Source of the DNA: Borrelia anserina Es
Lineage (GTDB): Bacteria > Spirochaetota > Spirochaetia > Borreliales > Borreliaceae
Direction: 5' to 3'
Assembly (NCBI RefSeq): GCF_001936255.1
Contig: NZ_CP013704.1
Coordinates: forward strand, 558,001-622,000
Length of the DNA stretch: 64,000 nt
Shown here: positions 1 to 8,556 of the stretch, piece after piece
Layout of the letters: every line of letters begins with the position of its first letter
Position numbering within the stretch: position 1 is the stretch's first letter
Notes under the pieces: generated by a model
The model's input: only the letters and a program-made list of their open reading frames with translations
Told to the model about the DNA's origin: nothing
Database searches by the model: none
Position numbers and translations under genes: made by a program

Positions 1-768
1 GAATTTTTCAAGTGTTGGTAATTCTAGATCTTCTATAAGACTGATAAGTTCATAACTTAAGAAGGCATTTTTTTCCTCTCTTATTAAAATTTCTTTATAT
101 TTATTATTGATAGAATCTAAATTTTTGTATATTCCATTTAATGTTTGAAACTCATTTAGTAGCTTAGCGGCTCCTTTTTCTCCAATTCCTTTGATACCTG
201 GTATATTATCTGATCTGTCTCCAACAATGGATAAATAATCTTTTATTTGGGATGTATTTATCCCAAATTTTTTCATCACATAATCGTTATCTATTTCTAC
301 AAAGTTGCTATTTTCAATTTTAAGTATTTTGGTTGTGTTTGACATCAATTGCAATAAATCTTTATCTGGAGAAATGATATAAGTTAAGTAATTATTGCTT
401 TCTGCTTTTTTTGAAAAGCTGGCTATAAGATCGTCAGCTTCATATCCTTTTATTTCAAACATTGGAATATTTGCTTTTATTAAACCTTCTTTTATCCAAT
501 GGATTTGTGGAATCAAATTATCCGGAGGGTTGTCTCTTGTTGCTTTGTAACTTGGATACTTTTTTTGTCTGAATGTTTGCGTTTCTGAATCAAAAGTTAC
601 AATTAGATTTTCTGGATTTTTTTCTTTTATTATGAAAAAAAGAGTTTTGAAAAATCCAATAAATGCATTAACATTTTGTCCTTTACTATTTGTTAAAGGA
701 TTATTTTTCATTACATGATAGTTTCTAAATATTATATTTAGAGCATCGATTAGATAAATTTTTTTCAT
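1..768 (-). CDS. polA: DNA polymerase I, N-terminal part (cut by window edge)
   Basis: The first 256 codons of DNA polymerase I are visible; the rest lies beyond the left edge. What is seen is the 5'-3' exonuclease (FEN-like) domain that removes RNA primers and damaged strands during lagging-strand synthesis and repair. The protein begins MKKIYLIDALN and carries the acidic metal-binding stretches typical of the family, for example FDSETQTFRQKKYPSYKATR, the KGYEADD motif, SPDKDLLQL, and the helix-hairpin-helix region VGDRSDNIPGIKGIGEKGA. The ATG overlaps the TGA of the upstream gene by four bases, which implies translational coupling in the cheY-fliS-polA operon. Nothing can be said about the 3'-5' exonuclease and polymerase domains because they are outside the window. 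Confidence 0.95.
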   Translation of the reverse strand, partial: MKKIYLIDALNIIFRNYHVMKNNPLTNSKGQNVNAFIGFFKTLFFIIKEKNPENLIVTFDSETQTFRQKKYPSYKATRDNPPDNLIPQIHWIKEGLIKANIPMFEIKGYEADDLIASFSKKAESNNYLTYIISPDKDLLQLMSNTTKILKIENSNFVEIDNDYVMKKFGINTSQIKDYLSIVGDRSDNIPGIKGIGEKGAAKLLNEFQTLNGIYKNLDSINNKYKEILIREEKNAFLSYELISLIEDLELPTLEKF

Positions 769-1163
769 ATTTTGACATCAACTAAAGCTGGGATATTATA
801 ATCAAAAAGATTTTTAGGGAATTTTATTTTTGGTATTGTTTTCTTTTGATCAAATATTTCTTTTAAGGTTTTGTATGTATTTTGATATTGAATGCATATC
901 TCTTCTTTTAAGAAACAAATATCTTTGATTAATTGTTTAACTTCTTCTTGTATTTTATCTTGTCTCTCTAGCCATGAATTTGTAGTTATATAATAATTAT
1001 TTATTGAGTTTAAGATTATATCCTTTGCAGGGTTTGTGATGGCTAATATATCTAGCATTCCTTTACTAATTTCTTTATCTTCAAACTCTAAAATGGTTTT
1101 TAGTTTTTTTAGTTCAAGTATTAGATCTTTTAAATATATTTCTAATATTCTATTAGCTGACAA
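765..1163 (-). CDS. small helical protein, possible flagellar export chaperone (FliT/FlgN-like)
   Basis: This 132-residue protein is predicted to be almost wholly alpha-helical. It has charged heptad-like stretches (ILELKKLKTILEFEDKEIS, EEVKQLIKDICFLKEEI) and no signal peptide or membrane segment. I do not recognise a family motif. Its start overlaps the fliS stop by 11 bases and its stop overlaps the polA start by four, so it is co-translated with both. Small helical proteins next to fliS are often FliT- or FlgN-type export chaperones, and size and helix content fit that role. That function is inferred from context only; it could equally be a Borrelia-specific protein. Confidence 0.7.
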   Translation of the reverse strand: MSANRILEIYLKDLILELKKLKTILEFEDKEISKGMLDILAITNPAKDIILNSINNYYITTNSWLERQDKIQEEVKQLIKDICFLKEEICIQYQNTYKTLKEIFDQKKTIPKIKFPKNLFDYNIPALVDVKI

Positions 1164-1572
1164 TATTTATCCCTAATTTTTTATTAATAGTATTATCTTC
1201 TTTTTTAAGTAGTACTTTCCAAGCTGTATGCAGGCTTTTAAGGTGCTTTAGAACTTCTTGAATGTTATCTCTATTTTTGTCTAGTGTAACACTTTCTAAT
1301 GTTTTGTTTAAAAAGGAATATATTGAAAATAGGTTATTTGAAATATTCCCACCATCTTCAAAATTTAGTGTGGACATTAATTCAATGATTATGTCTTGTG
1401 CATGATAAACTTTTTCATCAGCTTTTGTTATACTGACTGGATCTTCATTTTTGTAAAATTCTTTGGCAATTTCTAGATCTTGTATTGCTTTCTCATAAAG
1501 CATTACCAATATTGATATAGGACTTGATGTGTTGATTTGTGTTCTTTTATAAATGTCTTCTTTCGTTCTCAA
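1153..1572 (-). CDS. fliS: flagellin export chaperone FliS
   Basis: FliS binds newly made flagellin and keeps it unfolded until it is exported through the flagellar secretion apparatus. The family signature is visible near the N-terminus: a tyrosine-containing segment (DIYKRTQINTSSP) followed by ISILVMLYEKAIQDLEIAKE, then four helices. The open frame could begin with ATG at 1587, but that ATG lies inside a GAGGAG ribosome-binding sequence (1580-1585) that sits seven bases before a TTG at 1572. I chose the TTG, giving about 139 residues. The frame still overlaps the end of cheY by 26 bases. Location downstream of cheY and upstream of a second small helical protein supports a flagellar operon. 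Confidence 0.88.
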   Translation of the reverse strand: MRTKEDIYKRTQINTSSPISILVMLYEKAIQDLEIAKEFYKNEDPVSITKADEKVYHAQDIIIELMSTLNFEDGGNISNNLFSIYSFLNKTLESVTLDKNRDNIQEVLKHLKSLHTAWKVLLKKEDNTINKKLGINIVS

Positions 1573-1963
1573 AAATTTGCTCCTCATTTAATCTTTTTAT
1601 TTGTTCTGCTATTTGATCTTCTCTGAAAGGTTTTGTAATGTATCCTTTTGCTCCAAGTTCTAAGGCTTTTGCAATGAGTTCTTGCTTCCCAAGTGCTGTA
1701 ACCATTAATACATTCATTTTTCTTGAAAGCTTATTGTTAACTTCATTTATTTTCTCAAGGGCTGTAATACCATCCATGCCCATCATTGTTATATCAAGGG
1801 TTATTAGATGAATTTCTTCTTGTTTTTCGAATTCTTTAATAGCTTTTATTCCATCTTCTGCTTCAAAAAATTCGCTAAATCCTAACTTTTTCAATATCTT
1901 GATTAAGTTTTTTCTCATAAAAATGGAATCGTCAACTATCAGAGCCTTTCTGTTCTCTTCCAA
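1547..1963 (-). CDS. cheY: chemotaxis response regulator CheY (first of two in the window)
   Basis: This is a 138-residue single-domain receiver protein that diffuses from the receptor arrays to the flagellar switch. All receiver hallmarks are present: the acidic pair DD at residues 11-12, the phosphoacceptor Asp57 (HLITLDITM), the threonine in MVTA near residue 89, and Lys111 in ITKPF. The protein is slightly longer than a minimal CheY because of a charged tail (NERRHL) that is translated from the same bases as the fliS start region. It heads the minus-strand operon with fliS and polA and matches in position the gene called cheY1 in B. burgdorferi. Phosphorylation would come from CheA. Confidence 0.93.
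   Translation of the reverse strand: MEENRKALIVDDSIFMRKNLIKILKKLGFSEFFEAEDGIKAIKEFEKQEEIHLITLDITMMGMDGITALEKINEVNNKLSRKMNVLMVTALGKQELIAKALELGAKGYITKPFREDQIAEQIKRLNEEQIFENERRHL
1580..1585 (-). promoter_or_regulatory. ribosome-binding site that decides the fliS start
   Basis: Minus-strand GAGGAG lies seven bases upstream of a TTG codon at 1572 and within the end of the cheY frame. It overlaps the alternative ATG at 1587, so the TTG is the better-supported fliS start. Confidence 0.6.
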
Positions 1964-2192
1964 ATCTCACTCCTTACTTAATTTTAACATAATAATATAT
2001 TAAAATCATTTAATATAAATAAAGATATTATGAGAAATATCATGTGTAAGTATCTGTTTTGTATTTTTTACTCATAAAGTTTAATATGAATAAGTTTATT
2101 ACTCAAGGATTTGGATTGGAAATTTATATTTTTATTTACGTTATTTTGTTAAAATATAGTTTGAATTTTTAAGTAGATTTGATATTAAATTT
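1964..2192. other. divergent intergenic region between cheY and ligA
   Basis: This 229-bp non-coding stretch must hold the promoters of both the minus-strand cheY operon and ligA. It is nearly all A and T. A possible -10-like TAAAAT/TATAGT run lies shortly before the ligA ATG, but I could not assign a convincing -35 partner. No inverted repeat or RNA gene was seen. Confidence 0.4.
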
Positions 2193-4202
2193 ATGATCAA
2201 AGATATAGAGGATGAAATCTTAAGTTTAAGAGATATTATCAGAAAGTGGAATAAAGAGTATTATATTGATTCTGCACCTAGTGTAAACGATTTTACTTAT
2301 GATAAGGCTCTTTTGAGGCTTCAAGATTTGGAAAACAAATATCCTGAGTATAAAACCTTGGATTCTCCTACTCTTAAGTTTGGGAGTGATCTTTTAAATG
2401 ATTTTAAAGAAGTTGAACATTCTTTTCCTGTATTAAGCCTGGATAAGGTTTATGATATTAAGGGATTGTTATTGTGGATTGATAAAATGGTCTTAGAAGG
2501 TTCTATCTTAAGATTTGATACTGGCATCTCAGTTGAACCTAAAGTTGATGGATGCTCAATTGTTCTCTATTATAAGGATGGGATACTTCAGAGAGCTTTG
2601 ACTAGAGGAGATGGTAAGGTTGGTAATGATGTTACTGAGAATGTTAGAACAATTAAAAATGTTCCTTTATGTATTGATGAGAAGGTTGAATTGGTGTTAC
2701 GGGGTGAGATTTATATTACTAAGGAAAATTTTTTGAAAATTAATCAAACATTAACAAGTCCTTATGTTAATGCTAGAAATTTAGCCTCAGGTATACTGAG
2801 GAGAATAAATAGTAAAGAAGTTGCTAATTTTCCTTTAGATATTTTTGTTTATGATATCTTATATTCTAGTTTTAAATTAAGTACTAATCATGATGCTTTT
2901 AATAAACTTAGGAAATTCGGATTTAAAATTAATCCTCTTTGTAGATTTTTTGATGGAATGAACTTGCAAGATGATATTATGAGGCATGTTAAAAGTATAG
3001 AGGCACAAAGAGATGTTTTTGAATATGAAATAGATGGTATTGTGCTGAAGGTTAACAGCTTTGTTTTAAGAGATATTTTGGGATATACTTCTCATCATCC
3101 TAAGTGGTCAATAGCTTATAAGTTTGAATCTTACACAGGAGTTAGCAAGGTGGTTGATATAGTTGTTCAGGTTGGCCGTAGTGGTAAGATTACTCCTGTT
3201 GCACGTGTAGAAAAAGTACTTATTGCTGGGGCTTTTATTACTAATGTAAGTTTGCATAATCAAGATTATATAGATTCTATTGGTTTAAATATTGGAGATG
3301 TTGTTTCAATTTCAAGGCGTGGAGATGTAATACCTGCTGTTCAATTTGTTGTAGAAAAGCTTGTGGTTGGTAATTTTAAAATTCCTAGTGATTGTCCTTC
3401 ATGTAGAATGACTTTAATGAAAGAAGGAGCACATCTTTTTTGTGTAAATAGACATTGTCCTTATCGTATAATTGAGCAGATAAAATATTTTTGTAGTAAG
3501 AAGTGCATGAATATTGTAGGGCTTGCAGAGAAAACAATAGAATTTCTTTTTGAGATGAAGTTTATATCTTCGGAGATTGAACTTTATACTTTTAATTTTG
3601 ATAGACTTATTCATTTGAGAGGTTTTAATCTTAAAAGGGTAGATAATTTGAAGCGGTCAATTAAAAATAGTAAAAGTCGGCCGTTTAGAAAGTTGCTTCT
3701 TGGTATGGGAATTAAAGATCTTGGAGCGACTACAATATTAATATTAATTAATAATAACTTAAACTCTTTTGATGCAATTAGTACTCTTTGCAAAAATAGA
3801 GAAGATGCTCTTGCCAAGCTTTTAAAGATTGAAGGAATAGGGGAAAGGATAGCTTTGAATATTATTGAGGCATTTAATGATAAAACTATTCTTGATAAGT
3901 TCAATTTTTTTAAAGAATTAGGGTTTAAAATGGGCGAAGATAATACTAATTGTACTGTAGGTTCCTCCTTTTTATTTGGAAAAAGATTTTGTATTACGGG
4001 TTCTTTTGAGGGTCATTCTAGACATATTCTTGTTGAAAAGATTACTAAAAAAGGTGCTCTTTTCAGCAGTTCGGTTACTAAGCATTTAGATTTTTTACTT
4101 GTTGGTAAAAAGCCTGGATCAAAATTGAAGAAGGCTCATGATTTGGGTATTAAAATCCTTGGTCTTTCTGATATTATGGTTTTTGTGGATTTAGATGATT
4201 AG
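2193..4202 (+). CDS. ligA: NAD-dependent DNA ligase
   Basis: LigA seals nicks in duplex DNA during replication and repair with NAD+ as adenylate donor. The 669-residue protein has the full bacterial architecture. An Ia/adenylation domain carries the active-site Lys117 in the KVDG motif. It is followed by the OB-fold, a four-cysteine zinc finger (CPSC then CVNRHC around residues 403-425), helix-hairpin-helix repeats (GIKDLGATT, IEGIGERIA) and a C-terminal BRCT domain (GKRFCITGSFEGHSR to the end). Length is normal for the family. No strong Shine-Dalgarno sequence precedes the ATG. It converges with the coiled-coil gene, with only two bases between their stop codons, so the two transcripts probably run into each other. 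Confidence 0.97.
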   Translation: MIKDIEDEILSLRDIIRKWNKEYYIDSAPSVNDFTYDKALLRLQDLENKYPEYKTLDSPTLKFGSDLLNDFKEVEHSFPVLSLDKVYDIKGLLLWIDKMVLEGSILRFDTGISVEPKVDGCSIVLYYKDGILQRALTRGDGKVGNDVTENVRTIKNVPLCIDEKVELVLRGEIYITKENFLKINQTLTSPYVNARNLASGILRRINSKEVANFPLDIFVYDILYSSFKLSTNHDAFNKLRKFGFKINPLCRFFDGMNLQDDIMRHVKSIEAQRDVFEYEIDGIVLKVNSFVLRDILGYTSHHPKWSIAYKFESYTGVSKVVDIVVQVGRSGKITPVARVEKVLIAGAFITNVSLHNQDYIDSIGLNIGDVVSISRRGDVIPAVQFVVEKLVVGNFKIPSDCPSCRMTLMKEGAHLFCVNRHCPYRIIEQIKYFCSKKCMNIVGLAEKTIEFLFEMKFISSEIELYTFNFDRLIHLRGFNLKRVDNLKRSIKNSKSRPFRKLLLGMGIKDLGATTILILINNNLNSFDAISTLCKNREDALAKLLKIEGIGERIALNIIEAFNDKTILDKFNFFKELGFKMGEDNTNCTVGSSFLFGKRFCITGSFEGHSRHILVEKITKKGALFSSSVTKHLDFLLVGKKPGSKLKKAHDLGIKILGLSDIMVFVDLDD

Positions 4203-4204
4203 AC

Positions 4205-6415
4205 TTATTTTATTATTCTTATATTTTTAAATTCTGATGATAAATTTTTGTATAGAGTACTTATATCATTTGTATGTTCTATTTTGATTAAGTTTCTAAA
4301 AAATGCCTCTTTATGTTTTAATGATGGATTGATAAAATGGTTTTTGACATTATATTTTGGAATTAATTTGTAAATTTCTTTTGCTCTGTATAAATTTTTC
4401 GTTGGTTCTATTTCAATATAATATCCGTTAGATTTTTTAAAATCAAATTCACTACTACTTTGATCTTTGAAATTATAGTTATTTGAATGTGTATCTGGAT
4501 ATATTTTGAATTCAGCAATTTTGATTATGCTATTTTTGTTAATCGTTTTTTTATTTTTAGGATAAAATTTCTGTTTTGTGTATTGCACTTCTCTATTTTT
4601 ATGCGTTAAATTATCTTTGTTTTTATATTTTGTGAATTCCTCTTTAATTGTTAAAATGTTATTTTCATTGTCTGTTAATCTTTTATTTAATATATTTGTT
4701 TTGTCTTGATTTTGTTGAATTATATCTTTATTCTCTTTGTATAATTCTTCATTTTTCTCAATCTTATCTTTGAGTGCTTTTATTGTTCTATCTATTGAAG
4801 ATAAATTATTTTCGATATTTTTTAATTTAGTATTATTATTTTTTAAATTTATTAATTCTTTTTGGAATACTAGTAGGATGTCTTTATTATTATTGATTTT
4901 ATCGTAAATTTCACTTAGTCTTTGAATATTATCATTAATGGCATCTTTATTGTTATTGATTTTATCGTCAATTTCACTTAGTCTTTGAATATTATCATTA
5001 ATGGCATCTTTATTGTTATTGATTTTATCGTCAATTTCACTTAGTCTTTGAATATTATCATTAATGGCATCTTTATTGTTATTGATTTTATCGTCAATTT
5101 CACTTAGTCTTTGAATATTATCATTAATGGCATCTTTATTGTTATTGATTTTATCGTCAATTTCACTTAGTCTTTGAATATTATCATTAATGGCATCTTT
5201 ATTGTTATTGATTTTATCGTCAATTTCACTTAGTCTTTGAATATTATCATTAATGGCATCTTTATTGTTATTGATTTTATCGTCAATTTCACTTAGTCTT
5301 TGAATATTATCATTAATGGCATCTTTATTGTTATTGGTTTTATCGTCAATTTCACTTAGTCTTTGAATATTATCATTAATGGCGTTTTTATTGTTATTGG
5401 TTTTATTGTTAATTTCACTTAGTCTTTGAATATTATCATTAATGGCATCTTTATTGTTATTGGTTTTATTGTTAATTTCACTTAGTCTTTGAATATTATC
5501 ATTAATGGCGTTTTTATTGTTATTGGTTTTATTGTTAATTTCACTTAGTCTTTGAATATTATCATTAATGGCGTTTTTATTGTTATTGGTTTTATTGTTA
5601 ATTTCACTTAGTCTTTGAATATTATCATTAATGGCATCTTTATTGTTATTGGTTTTATTGTCAATTTCACTTAGTCTTTGAATATTATCATTGATGGCAT
5701 CTTTATTATTATTGATTTTATCGTAAATTTCACTTAGTATTGGGTTTTCTGGATTAAAATATTCTTGTTCTTGGGGATACATATCATATGTGTTCTCTTC
5801 AGGTGGATAATTATATTCTTCATTTTCTATATATCCATTTAGATTTGCTTCATGTTCTTGGTCATTGTTATAGTAAGTACTGTTTTTTGATTGAATATCA
5901 TTGTCCAATAAGTTTTGTTTTATGTTAATTAGATTTTTTATCTTTTCGATTTCTTTTTTTAAGCTTTTTATTATAAATTCATATTCTTCATTCTTTTTTT
6001 TAAGTGATTTTATACTTGTATGACTTAGAATATTTTCTATATTTTCTATTTTTTTCTCGTAATCTTCAATTCTAATCTTTAAGTTGTCTATACTTTTTAT
6101 AAGCCAGTCATCTATATTTTCTTCTGTTAAGTAAAAATTTTTTGTGTTTGGGCTTTGTGTATGTTGTAATTCTTCATTTGTTAAAATATTGTTTCTTGAT
6201 TGTCCGTTGCTTTTTAGAATTGCATTTTTTTTATGGTAGTTTGTATCTTCTTCATTGTTGAAATCTTCACTTAAGTCTTCCTTGGGAATATAAATCTTTG
6301 AATAATTTATTATATGATCAGTTGTATTTTTTTTGGACACTCCAAAAAGTAATGTACATAAAAATAACATAAAAGTTTTAGGGAGCATTAGAAGTATCTT
6401 TTTATCTTTACCCAT
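4205..6415 (-). CDS. membrane-anchored or exported coiled-coil protein with thirteen 21-residue repeats
   Basis: This 736-residue protein starts with a positively charged segment and a hydrophobic stretch (ILLMLPKTFMLFLCTLLFGV). That would act as a signal peptide or membrane anchor; there is no clear lipobox. Residues from about 95 to 175 form a charged coiled coil. Residues 234-506 are thirteen tandem copies of a 21-residue unit with the core KDAINDNIQRLSEIDDK. A second coiled-coil part (ENNLSSIDRTIKALKDKIEK) and a basic, tyrosine-rich C-terminal region follow. The heptad pattern in the repeat predicts one very long rod. In position it matches the B. burgdorferi hypothetical gene BB0553. Function is unknown; a periplasmic or surface rod or spacer is the simplest guess. 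Confidence 0.85.
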   Translation of the reverse strand: MGKDKKILLMLPKTFMLFLCTLLFGVSKKNTTDHIINYSKIYIPKEDLSEDFNNEEDTNYHKKNAILKSNGQSRNNILTNEELQHTQSPNTKNFYLTEENIDDWLIKSIDNLKIRIEDYEKKIENIENILSHTSIKSLKKKNEEYEFIIKSLKKEIEKIKNLINIKQNLLDNDIQSKNSTYYNNDQEHEANLNGYIENEEYNYPPEENTYDMYPQEQEYFNPENPILSEIYDKINNNKDAINDNIQRLSEIDNKTNNNKDAINDNIQRLSEINNKTNNNKNAINDNIQRLSEINNKTNNNKNAINDNIQRLSEINNKTNNNKDAINDNIQRLSEINNKTNNNKNAINDNIQRLSEIDDKTNNNKDAINDNIQRLSEIDDKINNNKDAINDNIQRLSEIDDKINNNKDAINDNIQRLSEIDDKINNNKDAINDNIQRLSEIDDKINNNKDAINDNIQRLSEIDDKINNNKDAINDNIQRLSEIDDKINNNKDAINDNIQRLSEIYDKINNNKDILLVFQKELINLKNNNTKLKNIENNLSSIDRTIKALKDKIEKNEELYKENKDIIQQNQDKTNILNKRLTDNENNILTIKEEFTKYKNKDNLTHKNREVQYTKQKFYPKNKKTINKNSIIKIAEFKIYPDTHSNNYNFKDQSSSEFDFKKSNGYYIEIEPTKNLYRAKEIYKLIPKYNVKNHFINPSLKHKEAFFRNLIKIEHTNDISTLYKNLSSEFKNIRIIK
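4898..5716 (-). repeat. 13 tandem copies of a 63-bp in-frame repeat
   Basis: Thirteen head-to-tail copies of a 63-bp unit fill this block. The copies nearest 4900-5300 are almost identical at the DNA level, while those at 5340-5716 differ at a few fixed positions (D/N and I/T changes in the protein). Every copy is exactly 63 bp, so the frame is always kept. A partial fourteenth copy (INNNKD) follows. Confidence 0.95.
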
Positions 6416-6705
6416 AAATATCCTATTGATATAATTTGATATTCATTTTAATTTTAATGCTATCATAGTTTTTAGGATTTATCAAAAAAAATTATAATGA
6501 TATGAAAGAAATTTAAGTGTTTAGATCTATATTTTAAGCTTTTAGGTATTATTGGTTGTATTAGGTCAATTGTTCATCATATTTTGATTTTCAATAGTAA
6601 TTTTGTTGGTATTGTGCCATAATGATACATATGAAAAATAAATTAGAAGATAAAGTGTAAATTTTTGACTTTTTATTTTAATAATTATTTATAAAGCTAT
6701 GAAAT
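6416..6705. other. divergent intergenic region, 290 bp
   Basis: This AT-rich stretch separates the minus-strand coiled-coil gene from the plus-strand Mo-hydroxylase-like operon and must contain both promoters. I see no RNA gene, long inverted repeat or convincing paired -35/-10 elements. A CATAAT-like hexamer near 6620 is the only -10 candidate for the plus strand. Confidence 0.35.
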
Positions 6706-8556
6706 ATGAATGAAGTTTGGGCTTTGCCAGTTTGTTGTAATATCAAAAATTCTATCATTGAGGATTTTGAGATTTCAGACAAATATAAAGATCAGGTTTC
6801 AAATGTAAGTTATAAAGATGGCATTATCTTAAAGTTTATTGATATTGTTGATTCTAATGTATTTTATTTGAAACTTTTTGATAATAAAATAAATTTTGAA
6901 GGGCAAATTCCTTTAGTTTTATATTCTGATAACTTGGACTCTTTATTAAAAGCAGAAGCAAGTATTATTTTTAAATTAAAAATTACTGAGCCAACAGATG
7001 TTTTGCCTGATTCTAGCTTAAAGGAACCAGGTGAGTTTAGAAATTATAATTCTTATTATGAGTTTTCAGATTCTTTCAGTTATCGCAGTGATATTCTTTT
7101 GGTTAGTGTGTGCTTTAAAGATGATAGTTTAATTATTAATGCAGACCTTGATAATATTGCTATTGTAAAGCAAATTATTAGTGATAATTTTTGCATTGAT
7201 AAAGATAAGATTGTTATTAATCCTATTAATAATGATTGTGTTAGCATTTTATTTTCAGTTTCTTTTAATGCTATCTTACAAGGCATAATAATTGCTAAGA
7301 AACTTGGGCAAAAGGTTAATGTTCTTTATTATGAAAGACACTTTTTAATGACACAATCCTTAAGTTTAAAGTTTTCAGTTGTTAATTGTCTATCAGTAGA
7401 AAATAGGCTTGCTAGTATTATGTTAGATCTTGAAATCAATAGACCACTAAATTTTTTATATAAATTTTATTTTAACTACCTCAGGCGTATGTTTAGTAAT
7501 TTATTTTTTGATGTATGTATACATATTAATTTTATATCAACTAAGAGTGATGCTGTATTTTTTTATGACAATCAATTTTTATTTGGATTTTCTATTTATA
7601 GTTTTATTTATTCAAACTTTTATAATCTTGCAGTTAGTTTGTCAATTGAGCCTATTAGTTATTTACTCAGTCATGTTAAGAGTGAATATAATATTTTTTT
7701 AAAGCTTTTTAAGGCAATGGATTTAAAAAATTCTATCATGCGTAAGTCATCTTCTATAAGCTTAAATAACAAATATAATATTTTCGATGTGAGAAGAAAA
7801 GGCGTAGGATTTGCTTTTTTAAACCTAAATTCCAGTCTAGAATCTGATTTCTTAGGTGGTAATCAGACTATTTCTGTGAGTTTACATAAAGATAAATTAG
7901 ATGTATTTATTCCTTATAAATTGATAGATATCAACTTAATGAACTATTTAAGGAATACTTTAGCTAGGACTTTTAGCTTGTCTTATGATAATGTCAATTT
8001 TATTGTTAGTGGTTCTTTGATAAATGATGTTGGACTTTATTATACGTTTATCAAGGAATCTTATATTATTGAAAAAGAAGTTTTGGCTATTAAGGATGAT
8101 CTTGTCATGATTACTGGTGAAAATTTTAAGGGAGAATATCCTGTTGTAATTGGTCGAGACTTTGTTTTAGATGTAGATAAGCAATTTAATGTTGCATGTT
8201 CTCTTGAGATTGATATAGAAATAAATTCTTTTAATATTATGTTTAGTAATGTTGATTTTTTTGTTGAAAATGGCAAGTTTGATAAACTTAGGATAAATAA
8301 TAAACGTGCATTTTCGGTTTTTAACTTGGCAGTTGACTATGTATTTGGAAATATTACTTATGATGTTGTTGATTCTGTAGAGCTTGAATTTATTGAAGAT
8401 GGTGAATTTGTGTTTTCTTTTAGAGTATTGTTTATTGCAGCTGTTTCTGCAATAAAAACAGCTTTAATTCAGGCTTTTGACTTTAATATATGTAAAACTC
8501 CTATTGTTCTTAAGGATATTCTAGGTAGTTGGAGTGTGCGAATTGATACTAATTAG
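6706..8556 (+). CDS. degenerate molybdenum-hydroxylase large-subunit-like protein
   Basis: This 616-residue protein is usually left as hypothetical. Read against the large subunit of xanthine dehydrogenase/CO dehydrogenase (CoxL/XdhA), several blocks line up in order. NFEGQIPLVLYSDNLDSLLK (about 68-87) corresponds to the VGEPVAVVVAE block. A segment near 130-215 (LIINADLDNIAIVKQIIS, then IIAKKLGQKVNVLYYER) corresponds to the block around the GGGFGGK motif. The C-terminus (FIAAVSAIKTALIQAF, then KTPIVLKDIL) corresponds to the family's last helix and lPlTPeril motif. The glycine-rich molybdopterin loop, the active-site Glu and about 50 N-terminal residues are missing, so catalysis is unlikely. 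The next two genes look like the other two subunits, which is the strongest support. Family assignment is by eye. Confidence 0.6.
   Translation: MNEVWALPVCCNIKNSIIEDFEISDKYKDQVSNVSYKDGIILKFIDIVDSNVFYLKLFDNKINFEGQIPLVLYSDNLDSLLKAEASIIFKLKITEPTDVLPDSSLKEPGEFRNYNSYYEFSDSFSYRSDILLVSVCFKDDSLIINADLDNIAIVKQIISDNFCIDKDKIVINPINNDCVSILFSVSFNAILQGIIIAKKLGQKVNVLYYERHFLMTQSLSLKFSVVNCLSVENRLASIMLDLEINRPLNFLYKFYFNYLRRMFSNLFFDVCIHINFISTKSDAVFFYDNQFLFGFSIYSFIYSNFYNLAVSLSIEPISYLLSHVKSEYNIFLKLFKAMDLKNSIMRKSSSISLNNKYNIFDVRRKGVGFAFLNLNSSLESDFLGGNQTISVSLHKDKLDVFIPYKLIDINLMNYLRNTLARTFSLSYDNVNFIVSGSLINDVGLYYTFIKESYIIEKEVLAIKDDLVMITGENFKGEYPVVIGRDFVLDVDKQFNVACSLEIDIEINSFNIMFSNVDFFVENGKFDKLRINNKRAFSVFNLAVDYVFGNITYDVVDSVELEFIEDGEFVFSFRVLFIAAVSAIKTALIQAFDFNICKTPIVLKDILGSWSVRIDTN

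Noticed and set aside
3414-3904. Two minus-strand frames inside ligA
   Set aside because: They lie wholly opposite a strongly conserved gene, have no ribosome sites and give no recognisable proteins.
4898-5716. Possible CRISPR array because of regular 63-bp repeats
   Set aside because: There are no unique spacers; the entire unit repeats and stays in frame in a protein-coding gene.
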